Origin: Limnohabitans sp. G3-2 | Lineage (GTDB): Bacteria > Pseudomonadota > Gammaproteobacteria > Burkholderiales > Burkholderiaceae_C | DNA length: 64,000 nucleotides | Reading direction: 5' to 3' | Assembly: GCF_002778275.1 (NCBI RefSeq) | Contig: NZ_NESG01000006.1 | Coordinates: forward strand, 1-64,000 | Shown: positions 45,253 to 56,423 of the stretch, one piece after another | Position numbering within the stretch: position 1 is the stretch's first letter | How the letters are laid out: each line of letters opens with the position of its first letter | Notes under the pieces: generated by a model | Told to the model about the DNA's origin: nothing | The model's database searches: none | Seen by the model: the letters and a program-made list of their open reading frames with translations, nothing else | Position numbers and translations under genes: made by a program

Positions 45253-46290
45253 TCAGCCGCGGTTCTCGTAGACGCCCAGCTTGCGGTGCAGGGGCGACTC
45301 GTCGGCGATGAACACGAACGCAGGCTGAGCGGCGTTCAGATTGGTCAGCGTCACAGCCTCGTAACCAGGCGCGCAGCAGGTGTCGGCCTCGGCCAGCGTG
45401 AAGGTGCTGGCCACAATCTGCGCCTGCACCGCGCCTTCAATCACATGGAAGACCTGGGCGGGCGAGCGGGCGCTCAAGCGCAGCGTCTGGCCGGGGCGCA
45501 GCATCAGGGCATAAAAGCCCAAGATGTTTTCGGCATCGCCACCGGTTTCGGGGTTGGTGTACGTGACTTGCACCTGTTCCAAACCCGCATCGTCGGCGGC
45601 CAGCGATTCGAGCGCGGCTTTGGCGTCTTTCCAGGCGTAACGCAGCATGGGGTAAGCCTTCTTGCTGCGCTCAAACACATGCGAGGGCACCACACCGCCA
45701 CGGGCGTATTGCTTGTCGCCTTGGCCGGGGACCACGGTCTGGCGGTCGCCGTTGATGTGGTAGCTGGCCTCCATGTAATAGACCAGCGGCAGGTCCAGCA
45801 CGTCGAGCCAGATGACAGGCTCGCTGCCGTCGTGGCCGTGTTCATGCCACAGGCCCGTGGGTGTGAGGATCAGGTCGCCTCGGCTCATGGGGCATTTCTC
45901 GCCGTCCACGGTGGTCCACGCGCCTTCGCCTTCCACCACCATGCGCACCGCGTTGGGCGTGTGGCGGTGGCTGGGGGCCCATTCGCCAGGCATGAGCAGT
46001 TGCATGCCCAAATACATGGCAGCAGAAGCCTGCATTTTGTCCAGACCGTGCCCCGGGTTGGCCAGCACCAGCACGCGGCGTTCGGCTTTTTCGATGGGGG
46101 TCAGCTCGCCTGCTTTGAGCAGCAGCGGCTTGATGTCTTGGTACGCCCAGCAAGTCGGCTGGGTCTGGCGCGTGGGCACCTTGGGCGGCAGCACGCCGCG
46201 CAGGCTGGGCCACAGGGGCACCAGGTTCACTTGGCGCAGGTCTTGCACATAGTCTGGGGGCAGGTCTTCGATTCGGCCGAGGTCGTTCAT
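45253..46290 (-). CDS. Gentisate 1,2-dioxygenase
   Basis: This 345-residue bicupin Fe(II) dioxygenase cleaves gentisate to maleylpyruvate. The N-terminal cupin has the iron ligands H108 and H110 in PSHRHTPNAVRMVVEGEG and H149 in LWHEHGHDG. The second cupin (FHVIEGAVQAQIVA) has lost the histidines, as is usual. The ATG at 46290 gives the typical length and lies 17 bp from the 3-hydroxybenzoate hydroxylase gene. The order hydroxylase-dioxygenase-hydrolase-isomerase makes a full gentisate route. Confidence 0.93.
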   Translation of the reverse strand: MNDLGRIEDLPPDYVQDLRQVNLVPLWPSLRGVLPPKVPTRQTQPTCWAYQDIKPLLLKAGELTPIEKAERRVLVLANPGHGLDKMQASAAMYLGMQLLMPGEWAPSHRHTPNAVRMVVEGEGAWTTVDGEKCPMSRGDLILTPTGLWHEHGHDGSEPVIWLDVLDLPLVYYMEASYHINGDRQTVVPGQGDKQYARGGVVPSHVFERSKKAYPMLRYAWKDAKAALESLAADDAGLEQVQVTYTNPETGGDAENILGFYALMLRPGQTLRLSARSPAQVFHVIEGAVQAQIVASTFTLAEADTCCAPGYEAVTLTNLNAAQPAFVFIADESPLHRKLGVYENRG

Positions 46291-46307
46291 GGTGTGTTTC
46301 CGGGCAA

Positions 46308-47519
46308 TCAGGTGTGTTGAGCGGCATCGAGGCAGTTGCTGACGTTCCAACCGTACAGCCATGCCATCGCATCATAAAAGCGCTCGGCCCCTCGGCCACG
46401 CCAAAGGTCATTGCGAACCAAACGCTCCACGCCTTTGGCGTGGTAAATGCGGCCCATCTCTCGGCTAGAGAGCACGATGCGGGCCGTGCGGGCCACGCGG
46501 GCCCGTTGGTACATGTCCAGCGCTTGGGGCCAGTCGTTGTGGTGCGTGCGCAGGGCTTCGCCCAAAGTGACGGCGTCTTCCATGGCCATGCATGCGCCTT
46601 GCGCCATGTACTGCGTGGTGGGGTGTGCCGCGTCGCCCAGCAGGGTCACGCGGCCATAGGTCCATTGTCCAATCGGTTCGCGGTCGGCGGTGGCCCAGCG
46701 CTTCCAGCTCTTGGGCAGGTCGATCAATTGGCGGGCCTTGGGGCAGATGCCTTGGAAGTAGCTTTGCACCTCTTCCTTGCTGCCTTCGGTCACGCCCCAT
46801 TCTTCTTGCTGACGGCTGTGGAAAGTCACGACCACGTTGTACTGATCGCCACCGCGCAGGGGGTAGTGCACCAGGTGGCAGTTGGGCCCGACCCAAATGG
46901 CCGCGGCGTTCCACTGCAGGTCTTGCGGAAAGTCTTTTTTGTCGACCACGGCGCGGTACACCACATGGCCGGTCACGCGGGCCGGGTCGCCCACAAACTG
47001 CTCGCGCACCACCGACTTCACACCATCGGCGCCGATCAGGGCGCAGCCTTTGAAGGCCTTGCCGTGTTGGTCCCACACGGTCACGCTGCTGTCGTCTTGC
47101 GCGATGCGCACCACGCGGGTGCTGGTGTGGAATTCAACCTGGCCGGTTTCTTGTGCACCTTCGAGCAGTGACAAATGCACATCGGCGCGGTGGATCACGG
47201 CGTAGGGGTTGCCAAAACGCTGACGGAATTGGTCGCCCGTGGGGATCTTGCCGACCTGGTATTCGTCGATGGCGTCGTGCATGACCATGTAGTCGGTGTA
47301 CACGGCGCGGCCACGGGCTTTGTCGCCAATGCCCAAAGCGTCAAAGGCGTGGAAGGCGTTGGGGCCGAGCTGTATGCCTGCACCGATCTCGCCGATTTCG
47401 GGCGCTTGCTCCAGCACGGTGACCTGAAAGCCTTGTCGAACCAGTGCGAGCGCAGCCGCCAGGCCACCAATGCCGCCGCCCGCGACGATGACGGGGAGTT
47501 GAGACGATGCAGTGCCCAT
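46308..47519 (-). CDS. 3-hydroxybenzoate 6-hydroxylase (flavoprotein monooxygenase)
   Basis: This 403-residue class A FAD monooxygenase has GGGIGGLAAALAL at 14-26, a DG motif in LIGADGVKSVVR and the GD motif LLGDAAHPTTQYMAQGACMAMEDA near 290. The protein closely fits the NagX/MhbM/XlnD type that makes gentisate from 3-hydroxybenzoate. It begins the minus-strand gentisate operon, so its substrate is supported by context. Salicylate 1-hydroxylase relatives would make catechol, for which no genes are seen here. Confidence 0.88.
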   Translation of the reverse strand: MGTASSQLPVIVAGGGIGGLAAALALVRQGFQVTVLEQAPEIGEIGAGIQLGPNAFHAFDALGIGDKARGRAVYTDYMVMHDAIDEYQVGKIPTGDQFRQRFGNPYAVIHRADVHLSLLEGAQETGQVEFHTSTRVVRIAQDDSSVTVWDQHGKAFKGCALIGADGVKSVVREQFVGDPARVTGHVVYRAVVDKKDFPQDLQWNAAAIWVGPNCHLVHYPLRGGDQYNVVVTFHSRQQEEWGVTEGSKEEVQSYFQGICPKARQLIDLPKSWKRWATADREPIGQWTYGRVTLLGDAAHPTTQYMAQGACMAMEDAVTLGEALRTHHNDWPQALDMYQRARVARTARIVLSSREMGRIYHAKGVERLVRNDLWRGRGAERFYDAMAWLYGWNVSNCLDAAQHT

Positions 47520-47558
47520 GGAAGCTCCAGCCAAGGAAGTTGAAAAGTGGCGATATTA

Positions 47559-47570
47559 TATGCATGCATA
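47559..47570. promoter_or_regulatory. Palindrome TATGCATGCATA in the gentisate/paaZ divergent spacer
   Basis: A perfect 12-bp palindrome with further symmetric flanks (ATTA left, CTAAT right) lies 40 bp before the hydroxylase start and 125 bp before paaZ. It resembles MarR-type operators. No MarR gene is in the window. Which of the two operons it controls is unknown. Confidence 0.42.
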
Positions 47571-47694
47571 CTAATTTTGAAAAGCCCAGGCGTTTCACGG
47601 ATGGATGTGCGCGGTAAACCGACTAAAATTTCCCGACCGCCCGGTTGGTTAATTCGACGCGACTGGGTTTGCACCTCACAGAAAGCGTCTTCCC

Positions 47695-49740
47695 ATGACC
47701 CAAGTCCTGCAAAGTTTCATCGGTGGCCAGTGGATCGGCCAGCAAGGTGCGCAAAACCTGCGCAGCGCCATCAACGGTGCCACGGTATTTCAAACCCATG
47801 CCGAGGCGATTGATTTTGGAGACGCGGTGCACTACGCCCGCACCGTGGGCCTGCCCAATTTGCTCCAGCTGGATTTTCAAGAACGTGCCCAGCGCCTGAA
47901 GGCCCTGGCCAAGTACTTGGGCGAGCACAAGGAAACGCTTTACGCCATCTCGGCCCACACGGGCGCGACACGCGCAGACAGCTGGGTGGACATCGAAGGT
48001 GGTGCGGGCACGCTCTTCGCGTACTCGGGCATGGGCAGCAACGAGCTGCCCAGCGGTAATTTGATTCACGAAGGCCCGGCTTTTCCCTTGGGCAAGAAGG
48101 GCGGCTTTGCAGGCACGCACATCCTGGTGCCGCGTGGCGGCATCGCGGTGCACATCAACGCCTTCAACTTCCCCATCTGGGGCCTCTTGGAAAAGTTCGC
48201 GCCCAGCTTTTTGGCGGGCATGCCTTGCATTGGCAAACCCGCCTCGTCCACCAGCTACCTGACAGAAGCCATGGTGCGTTTGGTCGAGCAATCGGGCATC
48301 TTGCCTGCCGGCTCGCTCCAGCTGGTGATCGGCTCCACAGGCGACCTGCTCGACCGCCTGAACGGCCAGGACGTGGTCACTTTCACGGGCTCGGCCGACA
48401 CCGCCGCCATGCTGCGCGTGCACCCCAATGTGATCAAGCACAGCATCCCCTTCAACGCCGAAGCCGATTCGCTCAACTGCGCCATCCTCGCGCCCGATGT
48501 CACGCCCGACGACGAAGAGTTTGACCTGTTTGTCAAAGAAGTCGCCCGCGAAATGACCGTCAAAGCCGGCCAAAAATGCACCGCGATCCGACGCGCCATC
48601 GTGCCGCGTCAGCACCTCGATGCGGTGGCCGAGAAGCTCCAAGCGCGTTTGGCCAAGGTGGTGGTGGGCGATCCGTCGGTGGAGGGCGTGAAGATGGGGG
48701 CCCTGGCCTCGCATTCGCAACAAGCCGATGTGGCCGCTCGTGTGGCCCTGCTGCGCCAAAGCGCCGAGCTGGTGTTTGGCGGCGGCGCTGGCTTCAACCC
48801 CGTGGGGCAGGGCGTCGAAGGCGGCGCCTTCTTCCAACCCACGTTATTGCTGTGCCAAAAGCCATTGCACACCGACAGCGTGCACGACGTCGAGGCTTTT
48901 GGCCCGGTCAGCACGCTCATGCCTTACGACAGCATGGACGAAGCGCTGCAACTGGCCGCGCGCGGCCAAGGCAGCCTGGTCGGCACGCTGGTCACCAAAG
49001 ACCCGAAAATCGCGGCACGCATCATCCCGGTGGCGGCCGCCTTGCACGGCCGCTTGCACATTCTGGACCGCGAGTCGGCGGTGGAGTCGACGGGCCACGG
49101 CTCGCCGCTGCCGCCACTCAAGCATGGAGGCCCAGGCCGCGCAGGCGGCGGTGAAGAGCTCGGCGGCATCCGCGCCGTCAAGCACCTGATGCAGCGCACT
49201 GCGCTGCAAGGCTCGCCCACCATGATCGCCGCCGTCACGGGCGAGTACATGCGGGGCGCCAAGTTGATCGAGACCGAGGTCCACCCCTTCCGCCGCCACT
49301 TTGAAGAGCTGCAGATTGGCGAGAGCTTGCTCACCCACCGCCGCACCGTGGGCGAAGCCGACATCGTGGCCTTCGGCGGTTTGTCGGGCGACTATTTCTA
49401 CATGCACTTCGACGAGATCGCCGCCAAGGATTCGCCGTTTGGCAAGCGCATCGCGCACGGTTACTTTGTCTTGTCGGCAGCGGCGGGCTTGTTCGTTTCA
49501 CCCGCGCCCGGCCCGGTGCTGGCCAACTATGGCTTGGACACCTTGCGCTTTGTCAAGCCGGTGGGCATTGGCGACACCATCCAGGCGCGCCTGACGGCCA
49601 AACGCAAGATCGACCGCCACAAGAAAGATGCCAACGGCGTCGGCCAAGGCGTGGTGGCCTGGGACGTGGAAGTCACCAACCAGCTGGGAGAAGTCGTGGC
49701 CAGCTACGACATCCTGACGCTGGTGGCCAAGAAGGGCTGA
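47695..49740 (+). CDS. paaZ: Bifunctional oxepin-CoA hydrolase / semialdehyde dehydrogenase
   Basis: PaaZ opens oxepin-CoA and oxidises the resulting aldehyde to 3-oxo-5,6-dehydrosuberyl-CoA in phenylacetate breakdown. The 681-residue protein has both domains. The aldehyde dehydrogenase domain, residues 1-515, has E256 (NAEADSLNC) and C295 (AGQKCTAIRR), numbering identical to E. coli PaaZ. The MaoC hydratase domain, from about 525, has D566 and H571 in LSGDYFYMHFDE. No other paa gene is present, so this copy is detached from its pathway or serves another CoA thioester. It is divergent from the gentisate operon. Confidence 0.93.
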   Translation: MTQVLQSFIGGQWIGQQGAQNLRSAINGATVFQTHAEAIDFGDAVHYARTVGLPNLLQLDFQERAQRLKALAKYLGEHKETLYAISAHTGATRADSWVDIEGGAGTLFAYSGMGSNELPSGNLIHEGPAFPLGKKGGFAGTHILVPRGGIAVHINAFNFPIWGLLEKFAPSFLAGMPCIGKPASSTSYLTEAMVRLVEQSGILPAGSLQLVIGSTGDLLDRLNGQDVVTFTGSADTAAMLRVHPNVIKHSIPFNAEADSLNCAILAPDVTPDDEEFDLFVKEVAREMTVKAGQKCTAIRRAIVPRQHLDAVAEKLQARLAKVVVGDPSVEGVKMGALASHSQQADVAARVALLRQSAELVFGGGAGFNPVGQGVEGGAFFQPTLLLCQKPLHTDSVHDVEAFGPVSTLMPYDSMDEALQLAARGQGSLVGTLVTKDPKIAARIIPVAAALHGRLHILDRESAVESTGHGSPLPPLKHGGPGRAGGGEELGGIRAVKHLMQRTALQGSPTMIAAVTGEYMRGAKLIETEVHPFRRHFEELQIGESLLTHRRTVGEADIVAFGGLSGDYFYMHFDEIAAKDSPFGKRIAHGYFVLSAAAGLFVSPAPGPVLANYGLDTLRFVKPVGIGDTIQARLTAKRKIDRHKKDANGVGQGVVAWDVEVTNQLGEVVASYDILTLVAKKG

Positions 49741-49765
49741 GGCACATGCGGGGATAATCGCAGGC

Positions 49766-50170
49766 ATGAGATCCCCCATTGCCGTTGTGGACGTTGACCG
49801 TTGCGAAACCTGGACCCGCTACAAAGCGGGTCTGTGCGACACCTGTGCGGCCAATTGCTGCACCATGCCGGTCGAGGTCAAGATGGCCGATTTGGTGCGC
49901 CTGGGCATGGTCGATCCGTTCGAGGCCGAGCACGATGACCCCAAGCAGATCGCCAAGCGCCTGAGCAAAGCGGGCTTGATTGACCACTTTAATTTTAAAA
50001 ACAGCATCTTCAGTTTGGCGCGTCGCGCCAGTGGGGACTGCCATTTGCTCGACGCCAAGACGCGCCGCTGCACCGTGTACGACAAACGGCCCAACACCTG
50101 CCGCTTGCACCCCCAGGTGGGGCCTCGCCCCAACCATTGCCCCTACGGCAACAAAGCCCAATCGCGTTGA
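49766..50170 (+). CDS. YkgJ-family cysteine-cluster protein
   Basis: This 134-residue protein carries the Fe-S or zinc-type cluster C24-x2-C27-x3-C31-C32 and later cysteines in GDCHLL, RRCTVYDKRP, TCRLH and HCPYG. This is the CxxCxxxCC family pattern. The biochemical role is unknown, and relatives are annotated as YkgJ or Fe-S oxidoreductases. It stands 25 bp after paaZ on the same strand, and a spacer precedes the HD protein. Confidence 0.85.
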   Translation: MRSPIAVVDVDRCETWTRYKAGLCDTCAANCCTMPVEVKMADLVRLGMVDPFEAEHDDPKQIAKRLSKAGLIDHFNFKNSIFSLARRASGDCHLLDAKTRRCTVYDKRPNTCRLHPQVGPRPNHCPYGNKAQSR

Positions 50171-50307
50171 GGGCCTCTTTTAAAAGCCCCCCGCTTTGGC
50201 GCTGGTGTCCATGCGCAGTCTCTGGGCGCCGCTGCTTGGCGCACTTCCTGAGCCGCGCCTCTCTGGCAAAGCTAAAATGGCCCAAACTTCTTCAGGTAAC
50301 AGACCCC

Positions 50308-51666
50308 ATGGACCCACAACATTACATCTCCAAATGTCATGCTGAGCTGCAAAGCGCAGTGGCAGCTTTGGGTGGGGATTCTTCGTCGCCTCGCCTGGCG
50401 AGCATGGCTGACTTGATCATCCAGTCGATGACGGGGCCCTGGCGGTCTTTCCACACGCCAGAACACATCTTCGAAGTCGGCGCAGGTGGGACGCCCGTGG
50501 AAGTCGTTGCGGCCCTGTTCCATGACCTCGTGTATGCCCAAGTGGATTCCGGCATCCATGTGAACTTGGCACGCTATGTCGCACCTTACGTCCGTGAAAG
50601 CGACAAAGGCTTGGTGATCGATCCGATGGAGGACGCGCCAGCGCAAGACTTGGACATGGTGATGACCCTGTTTGGCTTCGCGAGAGGGCAAGTGTTGTCG
50701 CCCTTCGCGGGTCTCAATGAGTTCCTCAGCGCCTTGTTGGCCGTGCGTGTCTTGGAAGGCGTTTTGTCTAAACCGGTGTGCGCACAAATTGCCGCGTGCA
50801 TTGAAGCGACCGTGCCGTTTCGCAGCCCGCAGCCCGATGGCACGAGCTGTTCACAACTTTTGCTCGAGCGCCTGAAACAGGCCAACCAAAACCATGCGCT
50901 GGGTTTGGACGATGCCGCCTGTTTGGAAACCATCCTGATGGGTGTGCGGGTGGCCAACCGTGACATTGGCAATTTCGCCAGTGAACACCCCTCCGAGTTC
51001 TTGAACAACACTTGGAACTTGATCCCCGAGACCAACCATGATTTGGTCAGCACCAACACGTACACCGTCAAGGGCTACCGCATTTCCTTGCAAAAGATGG
51101 AAGGCTTCTTGGGCTTTTTACAGCCGGCTGCCGTGTTCCGACAGTTTGCCGATGAGCCCTCGCCCGAAGTGCACCAGCGACGACTGGATTTGACCTTGCG
51201 CAACCTGGAAGTGGCGCGGCTTTATTTGCGTCTCAAATTGTTGTCCATCACCATGCTTGAAGCCTTGTCCCTGAGCTTGGGTGAAGAAGTTTCCCTGTCT
51301 TCCATCATGGGTAAATTGCCGGGCAAGATGGATTTCCCGATTCAATTTGAGAATTACCTCCCTCATATCGCCAATCCTTACCAAGCACGTGATCGCCAAG
51401 AGGAAATCGTGATGGATTTGCTGGAAACGGGGCGATCGGCCGACTCCGTTCACGATACGCGCCACTCACCCGTGGCCAGTTATTTGGTCAAATCCTTGGG
51501 CATACCGGCCAGCATGCAATTGCTCGATCATGCCCGTGCTTACTTTGCTGGGAAACTCACCGGAGAAGCCTTGCTGGCTCAAACAGACCCCCAGGTGGTT
51601 CAGGGCCTGCGCAAGGCCATGGTCGAAGTGTTTGAGCGACGGGCTGAAATGTTTCGCACGGTTTGA
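50308..51666 (+). CDS. HD-domain-like predicted phosphohydrolase with long C-terminal extension
   Basis: This 452-residue cytosolic protein has N-terminal residues 45-80 with SFHTPEHIFEV and ALFHDLVYAQVDSG, giving H49, H53 and an H72-D73 pair. They fit the metal site of predicted HD phosphohydrolases of the COG4339 kind. Those are about 200 residues, while this chain has about 250 more residues of helical sequence without a recognised domain. The start at 50308 is the first ATG after the short spacer. Function is unassigned. Confidence 0.72.
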   Translation: MDPQHYISKCHAELQSAVAALGGDSSSPRLASMADLIIQSMTGPWRSFHTPEHIFEVGAGGTPVEVVAALFHDLVYAQVDSGIHVNLARYVAPYVRESDKGLVIDPMEDAPAQDLDMVMTLFGFARGQVLSPFAGLNEFLSALLAVRVLEGVLSKPVCAQIAACIEATVPFRSPQPDGTSCSQLLLERLKQANQNHALGLDDAACLETILMGVRVANRDIGNFASEHPSEFLNNTWNLIPETNHDLVSTNTYTVKGYRISLQKMEGFLGFLQPAAVFRQFADEPSPEVHQRRLDLTLRNLEVARLYLRLKLLSITMLEALSLSLGEEVSLSSIMGKLPGKMDFPIQFENYLPHIANPYQARDRQEEIVMDLLETGRSADSVHDTRHSPVASYLVKSLGIPASMQLLDHARAYFAGKLTGEALLAQTDPQVVQGLRKAMVEVFERRAEMFRTV

Positions 51667-51744
51667 GTTGGGTGAAGCCCTGGATCAAAAGCCAGGCAAA
51701 CAGGCCAAAAGCACTTTGAGCCTGAACAGATTTTGGGCATCAAA

Positions 51745-51781
51745 AAAGCCTCCTGGCTTTGCAGCCAGGAGGCTTTGTTTT
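51745..51781. terminator. Duplicate of the rpoD terminator hairpin
   Basis: The 14-bp stem and TTGC loop at 51745-51776 (AAAGCCTCCTGGCT arm) are identical over 32 bp to the true rpoD terminator at 52951-52982. T-rich ends lie on both sides, so it may stop transcripts of the HD-protein gene. Confidence 0.8.
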
Positions 51782-51840
51782 GCGTTCACGGGTCACGTCG
51801 AACTGCTTGCCCACTTCTTCCGGTGGGTGGTCAGTGGACA
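51781..51840 (-). pseudogene. Fragment of rpoD (sigma region 4.2) next to the duplicate terminator
   Basis: About 60 bp match rpoD positions 53091-53150 at 54 of 60 bases. Read on the minus strand it encodes [19 protein letters not shown], against [19 protein letters not shown] in intact RpoD. The remaining 3' end of rpoD is missing, and the fragment runs straight into a copy of the rpoD terminator. It is a decayed partial duplication, not an expressed gene. Confidence 0.85.
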
Positions 51841-51931
51841 GCTGGATGAAGAGGACAATCCTTTGATTGCCAATAACGTTAGAAGGCCTCAATACCAGCT
51901 GTTTCAAGGCGATGGATAAAATTAAACAACG

Positions 51932-52939
51932 ATGAAGAAGCTTTTGAACTCGGCGCTTGTGTTGATCTTTTCCCTCTCCTTGTCTGGATGTGGAGGCGGT
52001 GGTTCTTCCGATGCACCTCGGACACTGAGCGTCAACCAAAGTCGGTTTGATGCATGGATTCAAGCCGGTGTTGCACCATCACTGAGTTGGTTATTGCGTT
52101 CGCCAAATCGCAGCCCTTCCGATTACCTGTTTGCAACCGTCATTTCGGCAACCGCATCGCCGAGGGATGGGCCGCAAGTTTTGAATTGGGCACGCTTCAA
52201 CTTGACCGCCACCTTGGAGCTTCCAGACAACATCAACCGCAGTGCCCAAAGAGTTTTGCACAACGGCGCGATCCGATATCGTTTGATCGACTCTAAGATT
52301 CATGCCGCTTATGTTGACGATGTCATAGAGTCTCATTTTTACGATGTAGACGGTCGGACTGTGCTTTTTGTGGAGGTGGTGGACGATGTCAGTGCACCTG
52401 TTCGGCTGTCCGGCCCTGTTGGAAACAATGACATTTTTAACCGTCAGTACGACTTGTTTCAATTGCCAGTGGCTGCCGGGATTGACCCCAACACGAACTG
52501 GAACAATGAGGCCGCGTACACCTCCATCAAAAGCTATCACCGAGATCCGATGCTGGCGGTGGTCGATTGGTCTTCACCCACCTTCGATGCCCAAGTCAAT
52601 GCTTACGCAGGGCCAGAATCAGCGGTTGAAAATTTTTTTGCCACCCATCCAATTTGGTCTTATGGCGGAAACAGTTACGGGCTGAACTCCGGAACCATCG
52701 TGACTGTTCAGGGCGCGCGAGCCTGGGTGGCGACGACACCTCTGCCATCCGCCAGTTACCCTACCACGGCATACCGAGCGATGATTGAACTGGGCCAAAG
52801 GCTCTATGTGGGTATTTATTACCCTGCCAATACCCGCCTTCGCTATCGCGATCAGATCGACCCTTCTCAACAGATCGACTACCGTGTTGTGCTCAATCCT
52901 GCTGCGTTGGTGAGCATGAAACAAGCAATGTCCTTTTGA
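51932..52939 (+). CDS. Orphan predicted lipoprotein
   Basis: This 335-residue protein has a lipoprotein signal, with hydrophobic residues 5-17 and the lipobox LSGC followed by a GGGGSS linker, so it should be anchored in a membrane facing the periplasm. The body is beta-rich with many aromatic residues (SYGGNSYGLNSG, AYRAMIELGQRLYVGIYYPAN) and has no family I recognise. The coding sequence is visibly more AT-rich than its neighbours. It lies between the true rpoD terminator and a duplicated rpoD fragment plus terminator, which suggests arrival by recombination. The ATG follows a purine-rich stretch. Confidence 0.78.
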   Translation: MKKLLNSALVLIFSLSLSGCGGGGSSDAPRTLSVNQSRFDAWIQAGVAPSLSWLLRSPNRSPSDYLFATVISATASPRDGPQVLNWARFNLTATLELPDNINRSAQRVLHNGAIRYRLIDSKIHAAYVDDVIESHFYDVDGRTVLFVEVVDDVSAPVRLSGPVGNNDIFNRQYDLFQLPVAAGIDPNTNWNNEAAYTSIKSYHRDPMLAVVDWSSPTFDAQVNAYAGPESAVENFFATHPIWSYGGNSYGLNSGTIVTVQGARAWVATTPLPSASYPTTAYRAMIELGQRLYVGIYYPANTRLRYRDQIDPSQQIDYRVVLNPAALVSMKQAMSF

Positions 52940-52950
52940 TTGGCCAAGAA

Positions 52951-52988
52951 AAAGCCTCCTGGCTTTGCAGCCAGGAGGCTTTGTTTTT
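52951..52988. terminator. rpoD Rho-independent (bidirectional) terminator
   Basis: A 14-bp perfect stem with a TTGC loop has T-tracts on both strands (GTTTTT on plus, TTTTTCTT on minus). It ends rpoD and the convergent lipoprotein gene. Confidence 0.9.
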
Positions 52989-53004
52989 GGGCAGACCGCT
53001 TGGC

Positions 53005-55551
<2,547 letters not shown>

Positions 55552-55797
55552 GAGCACCTCGGAACATCAAAACAGACAAGGAAACGGACACAGTCAGCGC
55601 CAAATACATCCCGGCGCGGGCGTGGGTTAAGACACAGATCAACACCCTAGATGGGCGTCAAATCTGCAATGGCAAGATGGAGGGCGAACATTTGGAGTGC
55701 AGTCCTTGCGGAACGGTGACCTGCCCACATGGGGGCATCGCGCTGATGGCGGTGGTCTAGCCGGAGGTGCTGCTGTCGCTCTTGCCGAAAAACGTGG

Positions 55798-55824
55798 ATT
55801 ATACCGAAGTGCGGCGCTGATCAA
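55798..55824 (-). promoter_or_regulatory. Candidate rpoD promoter
   Basis: On the minus strand, TTGATC (55824-55819) and a consensus TATAAT (55803-55798) are separated by 15 bp. The box lies just after the mog stop. It would give rpoD an untranslated leader of about 240 nt, a stretch in which I see no gene. The short spacing lowers confidence. Confidence 0.45.
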
Positions 55825-56423
55825 CTCGCTTGCGAGGGCCGAATGGCTGTTTTGGGGCGGAACGCCTTGCAAACCTCGTCACGGGTTTCCATGTAGGGGC
55901 CCCCGATCAAATCGACGCAATAGGGGACGGCTGCAAAAATGCCGTGCACCACGGCTTGGCCATTGGCGTCTTTCAGGCCTTCCAGCGTTTCGGCAATCGA
56001 TTTGGGCTGGCCGGGCAGGTTGATGATCAGGCTCTGGCCCCGGATGACCGCCACTTGACGCGACAAAATGGCCGTCGGCACAAATTTCAGGCTGATTTGG
56101 CGCATCTGCTCGCCAAAGCCGGGCATTTCCTTGTCGGCCACGGCCAAAGTGGCTTCAGGGGTCACGTCCCGCAGGGCAGGGCCAGTGCCCCCTGTGGTCA
56201 GCACCAGGCTGCAACCGGCATCCACCAGCTCGATCAGGGTGGCGCTGATGCGGTCTTTTTCGTCGGGGATCAGGCGCGGCTCGAAATGGATGGGGTTGTG
56301 CAGGGCGCGCGTCAGCCACGCTTGCAATGCGGGCAAGCCTTTGTCCTCGTACACACCCGTGCTGGCCCGGTCGCTGATGGACACGATGCCGATCTTGACC
56401 GGGTCAAACGTGGCGTCATTCAT
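55821..56423 (-). CDS. mog: Molybdopterin adenylyltransferase
   Basis: This 200-residue enzyme adenylates molybdopterin before molybdenum insertion. The MoaB/Mog fold is clear from KIGIVSISDRASTGVYEDKGLPAL at the N terminus, LVLTTGGTGPALRDVTPEA near residue 80 and the INLPGQPKSIAETL motif near 155. Its start overlaps the darP stop by 8 bp, so the two genes are coupled. It ends about 18 bp before the probable rpoD promoter. Confidence 0.93.
   Translation of the reverse strand: MNDATFDPVKIGIVSISDRASTGVYEDKGLPALQAWLTRALHNPIHFEPRLIPDEKDRISATLIELVDAGCSLVLTTGGTGPALRDVTPEATLAVADKEMPGFGEQMRQISLKFVPTAILSRQVAVIRGQSLIINLPGQPKSIAETLEGLKDANGQAVVHGIFAAVPYCVDLIGGPYMETRDEVCKAFRPKTAIRPSQAS

Noticed and set aside
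51740-52063. Possible small sigma-like gene containing [13 protein letters not shown]
   Set aside because: Only about 20 codons match RpoD. The rest reads through the duplicated terminator and the lipoprotein start in antisense, so it is a fragment.
55728-55742. Possible heat-shock (sigma-32) promoter before rpoD, from a CCCCATGT-like box on the minus strand
   Set aside because: No CTTGAA-type -35 element occurs at the right distance.
55552-55820. Possible tRNA or small RNA gene in the rpoD upstream region
   Set aside because: No cloverleaf or T-arm motif was found, and no terminator-like hairpin marks an RNA end.
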